From Streptomyces sp. SAI-135 (GTDB lineage Bacteria > Actinomycetota > Actinomycetes > Streptomycetales > Streptomycetaceae), in assembly GCF_029893805.1 (NCBI RefSeq), contig NZ_JARXYP010000002.1, positions 6,324,001 to 6,388,000 of the forward strand: 64,000 bases of DNA, written 5' to 3'. This document shows, one piece after another, positions 29,329 through 39,603 of this stretch (positions are counted from its first letter, which is position 1; every line of letters starts with the position of its first letter). The position numbers and the translations under genes are program-made. The notes under the pieces are model-generated. The model ran no database searches, had not been told where the DNA came from, and was given only the letters and a program-made list of their open reading frames with translations.

Positions 29329-30018
29329 ATGGCTACACATGTGATCACCGGAGCGGGCTCCGGCATCGGCGCGGCGGTGGCCCGGCGACTGCACGCGCGC
29401 GGGGACGAACTCGTGCTGCACGCGCGTGACGCGGGCCGCGCGAAGGAGCTGGCGGCGCAGTTCCCCGGCGCGCGGACCCTGGTCGGGGACCTGGCCGACC
29501 CCGACAAGCTGAGCTGGGCCTTCTCGCACCAGACGCTCCCCGACCGGGTCGACTCCCTGCTGCACGTCGCGGGCGTGGTCGACCTCGGCCCGGTCGGCGA
29601 CCTGACCCCGAAGTCCTGGCGTCACCAGCTGAACGTCAACCTGATCGCCCCGGCCGAGCTGACCCGCCACTTCCTGCCCCAACTCCGGGCGGCCCGGGGC
29701 CATGTGGTCTTCGTGAACTCGGGCGCGGGCCTCACCGCCCACGCCGACTGGTCCGCGTACGCGGCCTCCAAGCACGGCCTGAAGGCCCTGGCGGACTCCC
29801 TGCGCCACGAGGAGCACGGCAACGGCGTCCGGGTCACCTCGGTCTACCCCGGCCGCACCGCCAGCCCCATGCAGGCGAAGGTCCACCAGCAGGAGGGCAA
29901 GGAGTACGACCCCGCGCGGTGGATCGACCCCGAGTCGGTCGCCACGGCGATCCTGACGGCGATCGACCTCCCGCGCGACGCGGAGATCAACGACCTGACG
30001 GTCCGCCCGGGCCGCTGA
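29329..30018 (+). CDS. Short-chain dehydrogenase/reductase
   Basis: The 229-residue classical SDR has the NAD(P) motif GAGSGIG (8-14), VNSGAG with the catalytic Ser region, and YAASKHG with the Tyr and Lys. The substrate is not predictable. ATG 29329 gives the proper N-terminus; an ATG at 29321 is out of frame. It is likely co-transcribed with the LOG-family gene. Confidence 0.9.
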   Translation: MATHVITGAGSGIGAAVARRLHARGDELVLHARDAGRAKELAAQFPGARTLVGDLADPDKLSWAFSHQTLPDRVDSLLHVAGVVDLGPVGDLTPKSWRHQLNVNLIAPAELTRHFLPQLRAARGHVVFVNSGAGLTAHADWSAYAASKHGLKALADSLRHEEHGNGVRVTSVYPGRTASPMQAKVHQQEGKEYDPARWIDPESVATAILTAIDLPRDAEINDLTVRPGR

Positions 30019-30069
30019 CCTCCGCGGGCGGGGGCGAGAACCACCCGGTCGCCTACGTAGGCTTCCCGT

Positions 30070-31071
30070 GTGACCGCAGACATCCGCTTCGCCCCCGCCA
30101 CCGGCATCGGCTCCCTCCCCGGCGGCGACGCCCGGGAGGCCGCCAGGACCGCCACCGGCTCCTTCGAGGACTTCCCCTTCCTGCCCGAGCTGCCCGCCCG
30201 CGGCCCCGGCGCCGACATGATCGGCCGTACCGCCGGAATGCTCGTCGAGCTGTACGCGCGCGTGGAGCCCAGCGGGTGGCGGATCGGGGACCGGCCGGGA
30301 CGCGACACCAAGCGGGCGCGGTCCTGGCTGGGGGAGGACCTCGACGCGCTGGAGGAGTTCACCCAGGGGTACGAGGGGCAGCTGAAGGTGCAGGCCGTCG
30401 GGCCGTGGACGCTCGCCGCCGCACTGGAGCTGCGGAACGGCGAGGTCGCCCTCTCCGACCCCGGAGCGTGCCGGGACCTCACCGCCTCGCTCGCCGAGGG
30501 GCTGCGGCTGCACCTGGAGGAGGTCCGCAAGCGGATCCCCGGCGCGCAGATCGTGCTCCAGCTCGACGAGCCCTCCCTCATCGCCGTGCTGCGGGGGCAG
30601 GTGCGGTCCGCCAGCGGGTACCGGACCCACCGGGCCGTGGACCGGCAGGTCGTCGAGGCCGGACTGCGCGACGTCGTCGGGGTTCACGGGGGCGGCCCCG
30701 TCGTGGTCCACTCGTGCGCACCGGACGTCCCCTTCGCCCTGCTGCGGAGAGCGGGCGCGGCGGCGGTCTCCTTCGACTTCGCGCTCCTCACCGAGCGTGA
30801 CGACGACGCGATCGGTGAGGCGGTGGAAGGGGGGACGAGGCTCTTCGCCGGTGTCGTGCCGGGCACGGACGCGGCATTGTCAGACCCTGCCGGTAGCGTC
30901 ATGGGTGTCAGGACGCTGTGGCGCAGGCTGGGGCTGCATCCGGGACTGCTCGCGGAGGCGGTCACGATCACCCCGTCGTGCGGACTCGCCGGGGCCTCCC
31001 CGGAGTACGCGCGCAAGGCCCTCGCCCACTGCGTCCAGGCGGCGAGATCCCTCGCGGACAACCCAGAGTAA
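30070..31071 (+). CDS. MetE-like (cobalamin-independent methionine synthase C-terminal type) protein
   Basis: The 333-residue protein corresponds to the catalytic barrel of MetE only, lacking the N-terminal half of classic ~750-residue enzymes. It starts FAPATGIGSLPG and keeps probable zinc ligands: His214 and Cys216 in VVHSCAPD and Cys304 in TPSCGLAG. It may be a methyltransferase using a methyl donor other than polyglutamyl folate; the substrate is unknown. GTG lies 6 bp after TAGGCT without a ribosome site, suggesting a leaderless mRNA. It is 15 bp upstream of ligA and probably co-transcribed. Confidence 0.85.
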   Translation: MTADIRFAPATGIGSLPGGDAREAARTATGSFEDFPFLPELPARGPGADMIGRTAGMLVELYARVEPSGWRIGDRPGRDTKRARSWLGEDLDALEEFTQGYEGQLKVQAVGPWTLAAALELRNGEVALSDPGACRDLTASLAEGLRLHLEEVRKRIPGAQIVLQLDEPSLIAVLRGQVRSASGYRTHRAVDRQVVEAGLRDVVGVHGGGPVVVHSCAPDVPFALLRRAGAAAVSFDFALLTERDDDAIGEAVEGGTRLFAGVVPGTDAALSDPAGSVMGVRTLWRRLGLHPGLLAEAVTITPSCGLAGASPEYARKALAHCVQAARSLADNPE

Positions 31072-31086
31072 CGGGAGGACAACACG

Positions 31087-33279
31087 GTGGCCGGCGACAG
31101 GCAAGCGGAGACGACGGTGCCCTCGGAGGCACGGGAGAAGCACGCGCAGCTCGCTGAGCAGATCGAGGAGCACCGCTTCCGGTACTACGTGAACGACGCG
31201 CCGGTCATCAGCGACGCCGACTTCGACAAGCTCCTGCGCTCCCTGGAGGCGCTGGAGGAGGAGTACCCCGAGCTGCGGACTCCGGACTCGCCGACCCAGA
31301 AGGTCGCGGGGGCCTACGAGACCGAGTTCACCTCCGTCCAGCACCGCTCCCGCATGCTCTCCCTGGACAACGCGTTCAGTGACGAGGAGCTCGCGGCCTG
31401 GGCGGAGCGGGTGGCCAAGGACGTCGGCACCACCGACTACCACCTGCTGTGCGAGCTCAAGGTCGACGGCCTCGCCGTCAACCTCACCTACGAGCACGGC
31501 CGCCTCACCCGCGCGGCGACCCGCGGCGACGGCCGCACCGGCGAGGACATCACCCCCAACGTCCGCACGATCGCCGAGATCCCGGACCGTCTCACCGGCG
31601 ACAAGGTCCCCGACCTCGTGGAGATCCGCGGCGAGGTCTACTTCCCGATGGAGAAGTTCGAGGAGCTCAACGCCCGTCTGGTCGAGGCCGGCGACAAGCC
31701 CTTCGCCAACCCGCGCAACGCGGCGGCCGGTTCGCTGCGCCAGAAGGACCCGCGCGTCACCGCCACCCGCCCCCTTCACATGGTCGTGCACGGCATCGGT
31801 GCCCTGGAGGGCTTCGACGGCATGACCCGCCTGTCCCAGGGCTACGACCTCCTCAAGTCCTGGGGCCTGCCGACCGCCAAGCACAACAGGGTGGTCGACG
31901 GCCTCGACGGCGTGCGGGAGTTCATCGCCTACTTCGGCGAGAACCGCCACTCCGTGGAGCACGAGATCGACGGGGCGGTCGTCAAGCTCGACGAGATCCC
32001 CCTCCAGGGCCGCCTCGGCTCGACCTCCCGCGCCCCGCGCTGGGCGATCGCGTACAAGTACGCGCCCGAGGAGGTCAACACCAAACTCATCAACATCCGC
32101 GTGGGCGTGGGCCGCACGGGCCGGGTCACGCCGTACGCCCAGGTGGAGCCGGTGACGGTGGCCGGCTCGGAGGTCGAGTTCGCCACCCTGCACAACCAGG
32201 ACGTCGTCAAGCTCAAGGGCGTCCTGATCGGCGACACCGTGGTGCTGCGCAAGGCCGGTGACGTCATCCCCGAGATCCTCGGCCCGGTCGTCGATCTGCG
32301 CGACGGCAGCGAGCGCGAGTTCGTGATGCCGAGCGAGTGCCCCGAGTGCGGTACGGCGCTGCGCCCCATGAAGGAGGGCGACGTCGACCTGCGCTGCCCG
32401 AATGCCCGCACCTGCCCCGCCCAGCTGCGCGAGCGCCTGTTCTACCTCGCGGGCCGCAAGTCGCTGGACATCGAGCACTTCGGGTACGTCGCCGCGGCGG
32501 CGCTCACCAAGCCGCTGGAGCCCGCGGACCCGCCGCTGGCCGACGAGGGCGACCTGTTCGACCTCACCATCGAACAACTGCTGCCCATCAAGGCGTACGT
32601 CCTGGACCAGGACAGCGGTCTGCCCAAGCGGGACCCGAAGACCGGCGAGGAGAAGGTCGTCACGGTCTTCGCCAACCAGCAGGGTGAGCCCAAGAAGAAC
32701 GCCGTCGCCATGCTGGAGAACATCGCGGCCGCCAAGGAACGCCCGCTCGCCCGGGTCCTCACCGGTCTGTCGATCCGCCATGTGGGCCCGGTCGCCGCCG
32801 AGGCCCTCGCCCGCAACTTCCGCTCCATCGACCGCATCGAGCAGGCCGGCGAGGAGGAGCTGGCGGCCACCGACGGCGTCGGCTCGATCATCGCGAAGTC
32901 CCTCAAGGAGTGGTTCGCGGAGGACTGGCACCAGGAGATCCTGCGCAAGTGGAAGGCCGCGGGCGTGCGCATGGAGGAGGAGGGCTCGGGGGAGGACGAG
33001 GGTCCGCGTCCCCTGGAGGGGCTCACCGTCGTCGTCACCGGCACCCTGGAGCGCTTCACCCGCGACGGGGCCAAGGAGGCCCTGCAGTCCAGGGGGGCGA
33101 AAGTGACCGGTTCGGTTTCGAAGAAGACGTCTTTCGTCGTCGTAGGTGACAATCCGGGCTCCAAGTACGACAAGGCGATGCAGCTCAAGGTGCCCGTTCT
33201 GAACGAGGACGGCTTCGACGTCCTGCTGGAGCAGGGCCCCGAAGCGGCCGCCGATGTGGCGCTTCCCACGGAGGAGTAG
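31087..33279 (+). CDS. ligA: NAD-dependent DNA ligase LigA
   Basis: LigA is the essential replicative ligase. The 730-residue protein has the adenylation Lys125 in KVDG, RGDGRTGEDIT, an OB fold, a Cys4 zinc finger (CPECG then CPNARTCPAQ, about residues 418-440), helix-hairpin-helix repeats, and a C-terminal BRCT domain starting near PLEGLTVVVTG. It is somewhat longer than the usual ~670 residues because of an inserted segment (TKPLEPADPP and PKRDPKTGEEK) between the zinc finger and the HhH region. The start is GTG. Confidence 0.97.
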   Translation: MAGDRQAETTVPSEAREKHAQLAEQIEEHRFRYYVNDAPVISDADFDKLLRSLEALEEEYPELRTPDSPTQKVAGAYETEFTSVQHRSRMLSLDNAFSDEELAAWAERVAKDVGTTDYHLLCELKVDGLAVNLTYEHGRLTRAATRGDGRTGEDITPNVRTIAEIPDRLTGDKVPDLVEIRGEVYFPMEKFEELNARLVEAGDKPFANPRNAAAGSLRQKDPRVTATRPLHMVVHGIGALEGFDGMTRLSQGYDLLKSWGLPTAKHNRVVDGLDGVREFIAYFGENRHSVEHEIDGAVVKLDEIPLQGRLGSTSRAPRWAIAYKYAPEEVNTKLINIRVGVGRTGRVTPYAQVEPVTVAGSEVEFATLHNQDVVKLKGVLIGDTVVLRKAGDVIPEILGPVVDLRDGSEREFVMPSECPECGTALRPMKEGDVDLRCPNARTCPAQLRERLFYLAGRKSLDIEHFGYVAAAALTKPLEPADPPLADEGDLFDLTIEQLLPIKAYVLDQDSGLPKRDPKTGEEKVVTVFANQQGEPKKNAVAMLENIAAAKERPLARVLTGLSIRHVGPVAAEALARNFRSIDRIEQAGEEELAATDGVGSIIAKSLKEWFAEDWHQEILRKWKAAGVRMEEEGSGEDEGPRPLEGLTVVVTGTLERFTRDGAKEALQSRGAKVTGSVSKKTSFVVVGDNPGSKYDKAMQLKVPVLNEDGFDVLLEQGPEAAADVALPTEE

Positions 33280-33439
33280 CGGGGAGCCGCGGTTGAAGGC
33301 CACCCGATCGGCGCATACCAGATGCATACGGGTGGCCGGGGCGCATTCGGGCAACCGTCGGCGACCGCTGCCCGTGGAAGCCCTCTGCGGCCTACTGTTG
33401 AGATGTGCGCCTGCCGTGCCCAGCTGCGGTCGGGGCATT

Positions 33440-33473
33440 CCCTTGCTCCTGACGAGCAAGGGGAAGGGTTTTT
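33440..33473 (+). terminator. Intrinsic terminator-like hairpin with T-run
   Basis: A 9-bp perfect stem (CCCTTGCTC with GAGCAAGGG, 5-nt loop) is followed by GAAGGG and five Ts. It lies 161 bp after ligA and 80 bp before rmdB. A canonical U-tract is unusual in this genome. It may end the ligA transcript or attenuate a transcript starting near 33400 (TACTGT at 33393 is a possible -10). Confidence 0.75.
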
Positions 33474-33552
33474 CCAACGCGGCGCCGTCGAGGGTTATGT
33501 CGGGCGAAGAAGCCGCGTGGCGTGGGCACCGCCGGCTGTGAGAGGGACGGGA

Positions 33553-35787
33553 ATGGAACCGACCGAGAGCGCTGCCCCGGACTCACGGCTGCGCCGGCTC
33601 ACCGGCGCGTGGCGGACCAGCCGGTGGGCCGGGCGGCCTTCGGAGCATCCGGGCGCGGAGCGCCGTGCCGCCGGACAGTACACCGCGGCCGGTCACCCCG
33701 GTGCCGCACAGCGCACCGCCGAGCGCGCCGCCGGTGTGCCGGACCCGGGGCCCGACCGTCATCTGTCCTGGCCCGCACTGCCCACCGCGGTCGTCGCGGC
33801 GGCCGGATTCGTCCTGGGCGCGGGCTTCTACCGGGCGTTCACCGGCGGTCACGCGCTCTTCCCGTCCGGCACCGTCGGCTGGTCGCTGGCCGTGCTGACC
33901 GGTGTCATCGTCGGCCATCTGGTCGCCCTCGGCCGGGCCCGCTGGTGGGGCGGCACCGGATCGGGCGCCGCCCTGACCCTCGCCGTCCTGCTGCTGTACG
34001 GCTGGGTGCCGGCCGGCATGGTCAGCCTCACCGTCGTGCTGCTGGTCGGCATAGCCCGGCGCCACCGCTGGCGGCAGGGCATCCTGCACGGCGCGGTGGA
34101 CATCCTCGGCATAGCCGCCGGCGCCGTGGTCCTCGCCGTGTTCGGCCAGTCCCCGTCCGTCGAGACCCCCTGGAACCCCGACACCTGGACCTTCTACACC
34201 GGCCCCGAGGTGATCATGGTCGCCGTGGGCTATCTCGCGGTCACCCGGGCCCTCGGCTGGTACCTGCACTCCTCCCGCCACGCCGGTCTGCCGACCGTCG
34301 CCCGCACCGCCCTGGTCAGACAGGGCCTGGTCGCGGTGGCCCTGCTCGGCATCGCCCCGCTGGTCTGCGTGGTCGCGGCCGCCAAGCCGGTGCTGCTCCC
34401 GCTGTTCGCGATCCCGCTCATCGCGCTCGACTCCACCCTGTGGATGGCCCGCGCCCGCGCCGAGGAACAACTGCGCGACCCGCTGACCGGACTGCCCAAC
34501 CGGCAGTGGCTCCTGGAGCGCATCTGGTCCGCCCTGGACGACGCCGAGCGCATCGGCGCCCGGTCCGCCCTGATGCTCATCGACCTCGACCGCTTCCGCT
34601 CGGTCAACGACACCCTGGGCCACCTCGCCGGTGACCGGCTGCTCCTCCAGATCGCCGACCGGCTGCGGATCGCCCTGCCGCGCGGGGCGGAGGCGGCACG
34701 GCTCGGCGGCGACGAGTTCGCCGTCTTACTGCCGGTCGCCGACTCCACGACCTCCGCGACCCGGGTCGCCCGCAACCTGGTCGCCGCCCTCAGCTCCCCG
34801 CTCGACCTCGACGGGCTCACCCTCGTCCTGGAGGCCAGCGCCGGCGTCGCCGTCTTCCCCGACCACGCCGTGGACGCGGAAGGGCTGCTGCGGCGGGCGG
34901 ACGTGGCGATGTACCAGGCCAAGCGGGACCGTACGGGAGTGGAGGTCTACGAGTCCAAGCGGGACTCCAACACCCCCGACCGCCTCGGCCTGCTCGGCGA
35001 TCTGCGCCGGGCCCTGGACGCCCACGAGGTGCAGCTGCACTACCAGCCCAAGGTCCGCTTCGACGGACAGGTCGCCGGCCTGGAGGCGCTGGTGCGCTGG
35101 GTGCACCCGGAGCGCGGGAAGGTGCCGCCGGACGAGTTCATCGCCATCGCCGAGTCGTCCGGGCTGATGCCCCACCTCACCGAGTACGTCCTCGACACCG
35201 CCCTCGCCCAGGTCGCCGAGTGGCGGGCCCAGGGTCTGCACGTCCCGGTGGCGGTCAACGTCTCCCCGCGGGACGTCCACACCCCGGGCTTCGCCGGCTC
35301 GGTCGCCGCGCGTCTCGCCCGGCACGGCGTCCCGGCGGGCGCGCTCCAGCTGGAGATCACCGAGCACGTCCTGCTGGAGGACCCCTCCCGGGCCGCGGAC
35401 ACCCTGGCCGCGCTGACCGGGCACGGCGTGAAGATGTCCCTGGACGACTTCGGCACCGGCTACTCCTCCCTGGTCCACCTGCGCCGCCTCCCGGTCAGCG
35501 AGCTGAAGATCGACCGCTCCTTCGTCGCCAAGCTGGCCGTCGACACCGAGGACGCGGAGATCGTCCGCTGCACGGTCGACCTCGCCCACTCGCTGGGCCT
35601 CCTGGTCGTCGCCGAGGGCGTCGAGGACGACGAGACCTGGGAGCGGCTGCGCGACATGGGCTGCGACGCCGTACAGGGCTGGCTGGTCGCGGCGGCGATG
35701 CCACCGGAGGAGACGACGGCGTGGCTGCTGGCGCGGGGGTCGCGGGGCTGGCAGCGGCCGAGGGCAGCGCTGCCTGCGGCGGAGTGA
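33553..35787 (+). CDS. rmdB: Membrane GGDEF-EAL protein RmdB (c-di-GMP phosphodiesterase)
   Basis: The 744-residue protein has an N-terminal membrane region of about seven helices (residues 75-300), then GGDEF (motif intact at 385-389) and EAL (motif at 511-513). The EAL domain keeps the second-site motif DDFGTGYSS, LKIDRSF and VAEGVE, so phosphodiesterase activity is expected. The GGDEF domain has no I-site (P-R-G-A where RxxD should be). S. coelicolor RmdB is a known PDE affecting development; I assign by layout and gene order. Leu392, three residues past GGDEF, is a TTA codon, implying bldA dependence. ATG 33553 follows AGAGGGACGG. Confidence 0.9.
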   Translation: MEPTESAAPDSRLRRLTGAWRTSRWAGRPSEHPGAERRAAGQYTAAGHPGAAQRTAERAAGVPDPGPDRHLSWPALPTAVVAAAGFVLGAGFYRAFTGGHALFPSGTVGWSLAVLTGVIVGHLVALGRARWWGGTGSGAALTLAVLLLYGWVPAGMVSLTVVLLVGIARRHRWRQGILHGAVDILGIAAGAVVLAVFGQSPSVETPWNPDTWTFYTGPEVIMVAVGYLAVTRALGWYLHSSRHAGLPTVARTALVRQGLVAVALLGIAPLVCVVAAAKPVLLPLFAIPLIALDSTLWMARARAEEQLRDPLTGLPNRQWLLERIWSALDDAERIGARSALMLIDLDRFRSVNDTLGHLAGDRLLLQIADRLRIALPRGAEAARLGGDEFAVLLPVADSTTSATRVARNLVAALSSPLDLDGLTLVLEASAGVAVFPDHAVDAEGLLRRADVAMYQAKRDRTGVEVYESKRDSNTPDRLGLLGDLRRALDAHEVQLHYQPKVRFDGQVAGLEALVRWVHPERGKVPPDEFIAIAESSGLMPHLTEYVLDTALAQVAEWRAQGLHVPVAVNVSPRDVHTPGFAGSVAARLARHGVPAGALQLEITEHVLLEDPSRAADTLAALTGHGVKMSLDDFGTGYSSLVHLRRLPVSELKIDRSFVAKLAVDTEDAEIVRCTVDLAHSLGLLVVAEGVEDDETWERLRDMGCDAVQGWLVAAAMPPEETTAWLLARGSRGWQRPRAALPAAE

Positions 35788-35860
35788 GCGCCCCGCAGGG
35801 GTCCGGGGCTGTATCGACATGCGGCTCCGTCGCGGGGCGCGACCAGCCACAACGTATGCG
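35788..35860. repeat. Probable dispersed Streptomyces repeat forming the rmdB 3' hairpin
   Basis: GCGCCCCGC (35788) pairs with GCGGGGCGC (35832-35840) around GGGGCTGTATCGACATGCGG. It is followed by GACCAGCCACAACG. I recognise this arrangement as a common Streptomyces intergenic element. It begins directly after the rmdB TGA and probably acts as its terminator or 3' stabiliser. Confidence 0.65.
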
Positions 35861-35903
35861 CAGCCGCTCCACGACGGATTCCGGCACCCCCCTGCGAATC
35901 CGT

Positions 35904-35934
35904 TTAACAGCCAGAGGCCGCCGCCCCATAGGAT
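35904..35934 (+). promoter_or_regulatory. Probable promoter of the gatCAB operon
   Basis: TTAACA (35904) and TAGGAT (35929) are separated by 19 bp, giving a vegetative-type promoter. It would start about 35 bp before the gatC ATG, which has CAGAGGAT upstream. Confidence 0.55.
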
Positions 35935-35974
35935 TGGCCCCAAACCACACACACTCACCCCAGAGGATCGCTGC

Positions 35975-36271
35975 ATGCCTGGCATCACGCGCGAGGAGGT
36001 CGCCCACCTCGCACGGCTGGCGCGTCTGGAGCTGAAGCCCGAAGAGCTCGAGCACTTCGCAGGACAGCTGGACGACATCATCGGCGCGGTCGCACGCGTC
36101 AGTGAGGTCGCCGACCAAGACGTACCGCCGACCTCGCACCCGCTCCCGCTGACGAACGTCATGCGGGCGGACGAGGTCCGTCCGTCGCTCACCCCCGAGC
36201 AGGCGCTCTCCGGCGCCCCGGCCCAGGAGCAGCAGCGTTTCAAGGTGCCGCAGATCCTGGGGGAGGACTAA
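35975..36271 (+). CDS. gatC: Asp/Glu-tRNA amidotransferase subunit C
   Basis: GatC is the small stabilising subunit of the GatCAB amidotransferase. The 98-residue protein has the family signature REEVAHLARLARLEL and a C-terminal FKVPQIL. ATG 35975 gives the standard length; the upstream open frame lies in intergenic repeat. It is 6 bp ahead of gatA. Confidence 0.96.
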   Translation: MPGITREEVAHLARLARLELKPEELEHFAGQLDDIIGAVARVSEVADQDVPPTSHPLPLTNVMRADEVRPSLTPEQALSGAPAQEQQRFKVPQILGED

Positions 36272-36277
36272 GAAGCC

Positions 36278-37767
<1,490 letters not shown>

Positions 37768-37771
<4 letters not shown>

Positions 37772-38007
37772 GCAAGCTGACCAAGGCGAAGGACTTCAAG
37801 AAGTCCAAGTCCGGCACGTATCTGTCCATCGCCACCACGGCGTTCGGCGCCATCGGTGTCGCCAAGCGGCTCAGGAAGGCGCGCGCCGAGAACGACACGC
37901 TGGTCCTGATCGACGCGACCGTGGCCGCGGTCGCCGTCGTCACCGGCCTCGCCGTCCTGTACCGCGAGCTGAAGCGGCTGGGCGACGACGACGTCCTGCT
38001 GGGCTGA
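37768..38007 (+). CDS. Small membrane protein inserted between gatA and gatB
   Basis: The 79-residue protein begins with a basic stretch (MSKLTKAKDFKKSKSG). It has a moderately hydrophobic segment (about 19-33) and one clear membrane helix (about 51-66, VAAVAVVTGLAVLYR). The GTG overlaps the gatA TGA (GTGA) and gatB starts 15 bp after its stop, so it is translated as part of the amidotransferase operon. I do not recognise a family. A GatCAB or membrane-tethering role would be speculation. Confidence 0.8.
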
Positions 38008-38022
38008 GAGGGAAGTTACACC

Positions 38023-39537
38023 GTGACCACCACGACCGACCTGGTGTCGTACGAGGACGCTCTCGCGTCGTACGACCCCGTCATGGGCCTCGAGGTCCAT
38101 GTCGAACTCGGCACCAAGACCAAGATGTTCTGCGGCTGCTCGACCGAGCTCGGTCAGGACGCCAACACGCAGACCTGTCCCGTCTGCCTCGGCCTGCCCG
38201 GCGCGCTCCCGGTCGTCAACGCGACCGGCGTCGAGTCCGCGATCAAGATCGGTCTCGCGCTGAACTGCGAGATCGCCGAGTGGTGCCGCTTCGCCCGGAA
38301 GAACTACTTCTATCCGGACATGCCGAAGAACTTCCAGACCTCCCAGTACGACGAGCCGATCGCCTTCAACGGCTACCTCGACGTCCAGCTGGAGGACGGC
38401 GAGACCTTCCGTGTGGAGATCGAGCGCGCCCACATGGAGGAGGACACCGGCAAGTCGACCCACGTGGGCGGCGCGACGGGCCGTATCCACGGCGCCTCGC
38501 ACTCGCTCCTGGACTACAACCGCGCCGGCATCCCGCTCATCGAGATCGTCACCAAGCCGATCGAGGGCGCGGGCGAGCGGGCTCCCGAGGTCGCGCGGGC
38601 CTACGTCCGTGAGCTGCGCGAGGTCATCAAGGCGCTCGGCGTCTCCGAGGCCCGCATGGAGATGGGCCAGATGCGCTGCGACGTGAACCTGTCGCTGCGC
38701 CCCAACGGCACCGAGAAGTTCGGCACCCGTTCGGAGACGAAGAACGTCAACTCGCTGCGGTCCGTGGAGCGCGCGGCCCGCTTCGAGATCCAGCGGCACG
38801 CGGCCGTCCTGAGCAGTGGCGGGACGATCGTCCAGGAGACCCGGCACTTCCACGAGGACACCGGGTCCACGACCTCGGGCCGTGTGAAGGAGGAGGCCGA
38901 GGACTACCGGTACTTCCCCGAGCCGGACCTCGTGCCGGTGGCCCCCTCGCGCGAGTGGGTCGAGGAGATCCGGGCGTCCCTGCCCGAGCTGCCGCTGGTG
39001 CGCCGCAACCGGCTCGTCGCCGAGTGGGGCATCACGGCCCTCGACATGCAGGCGATCCTCAACGCCGGTGCGCTGGACCTGATCGTCGCCACCATCGACG
39101 CCGGAGCCGACGCGGCCTCCGCCCGCAAGTGGTGGATGGGCGAACTCGCCCGCAGCGCCAACGAGTCCGGCAAGGCGCTCGACGAACTGGCCATCACCCC
39201 GGCTCAGGTCGCCCGGGTCACCGAGCTGGTCGCGAAGGGTGACCTGAACGACAAGCTGGCCCGCCAGGTCATCGAAGGCGTCCTCGCGGGCGAAGGCACC
39301 CCGGACGAGGTCGTCGACAAGCGCGGTCTGAAGGTCGTCTCCGACGAGGGCGCCCTCGGTGCCGCCGTCGACGAGGCCATCGCCGGCAACCCGGGCGTCG
39401 CCGACAAGATCCGCTCCGGCAAGGTCGCCGCGGCCGGCGCCCTGGTCGGCGCGGTCATGAAGGCGACCCGCGGTCAGGCCGACGCGGCCCGCGTCAAGGA
39501 ACTGATCCTGGAGAAGCTGGGCGCCGGCGAGGGCTGA
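38023..39537 (+). CDS. gatB: Asp/Glu-tRNA amidotransferase subunit B
   Basis: GatB binds the mischarged tRNA, phosphorylates the acyl group and receives ammonia from GatA. The 504-residue protein has the GatB core (GLEVHVELGTKTKMFCGC, with zinc cysteines continued by CPVCLGLPG) and a C-terminal YqeY-like helical domain. The start is GTG. A strong hairpin follows. Confidence 0.97.
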   Translation: MTTTTDLVSYEDALASYDPVMGLEVHVELGTKTKMFCGCSTELGQDANTQTCPVCLGLPGALPVVNATGVESAIKIGLALNCEIAEWCRFARKNYFYPDMPKNFQTSQYDEPIAFNGYLDVQLEDGETFRVEIERAHMEEDTGKSTHVGGATGRIHGASHSLLDYNRAGIPLIEIVTKPIEGAGERAPEVARAYVRELREVIKALGVSEARMEMGQMRCDVNLSLRPNGTEKFGTRSETKNVNSLRSVERAARFEIQRHAAVLSSGGTIVQETRHFHEDTGSTTSGRVKEEAEDYRYFPEPDLVPVAPSREWVEEIRASLPELPLVRRNRLVAEWGITALDMQAILNAGALDLIVATIDAGADAASARKWWMGELARSANESGKALDELAITPAQVARVTELVAKGDLNDKLARQVIEGVLAGEGTPDEVVDKRGLKVVSDEGALGAAVDEAIAGNPGVADKIRSGKVAAAGALVGAVMKATRGQADAARVKELILEKLGAGEG

Positions 39538-39551
39538 GCCCGCACACGCGT

Positions 39552-39583
39552 ACGGCCCCGGAGGCGATGGCCTCCGGGGCCGT
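39552..39583. terminator. Bidirectional terminator hairpin after gatB
   Basis: A perfect 14-bp stem (ACGGCCCCGGAGGC with GCCTCCGGGGCCGT) with a GATG loop lies between convergent gatB and the methyltransferase gene. Confidence 0.8.
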
Positions 39584-39603
39584 GGCGTTCTACGGCTTAC
39601 GGC

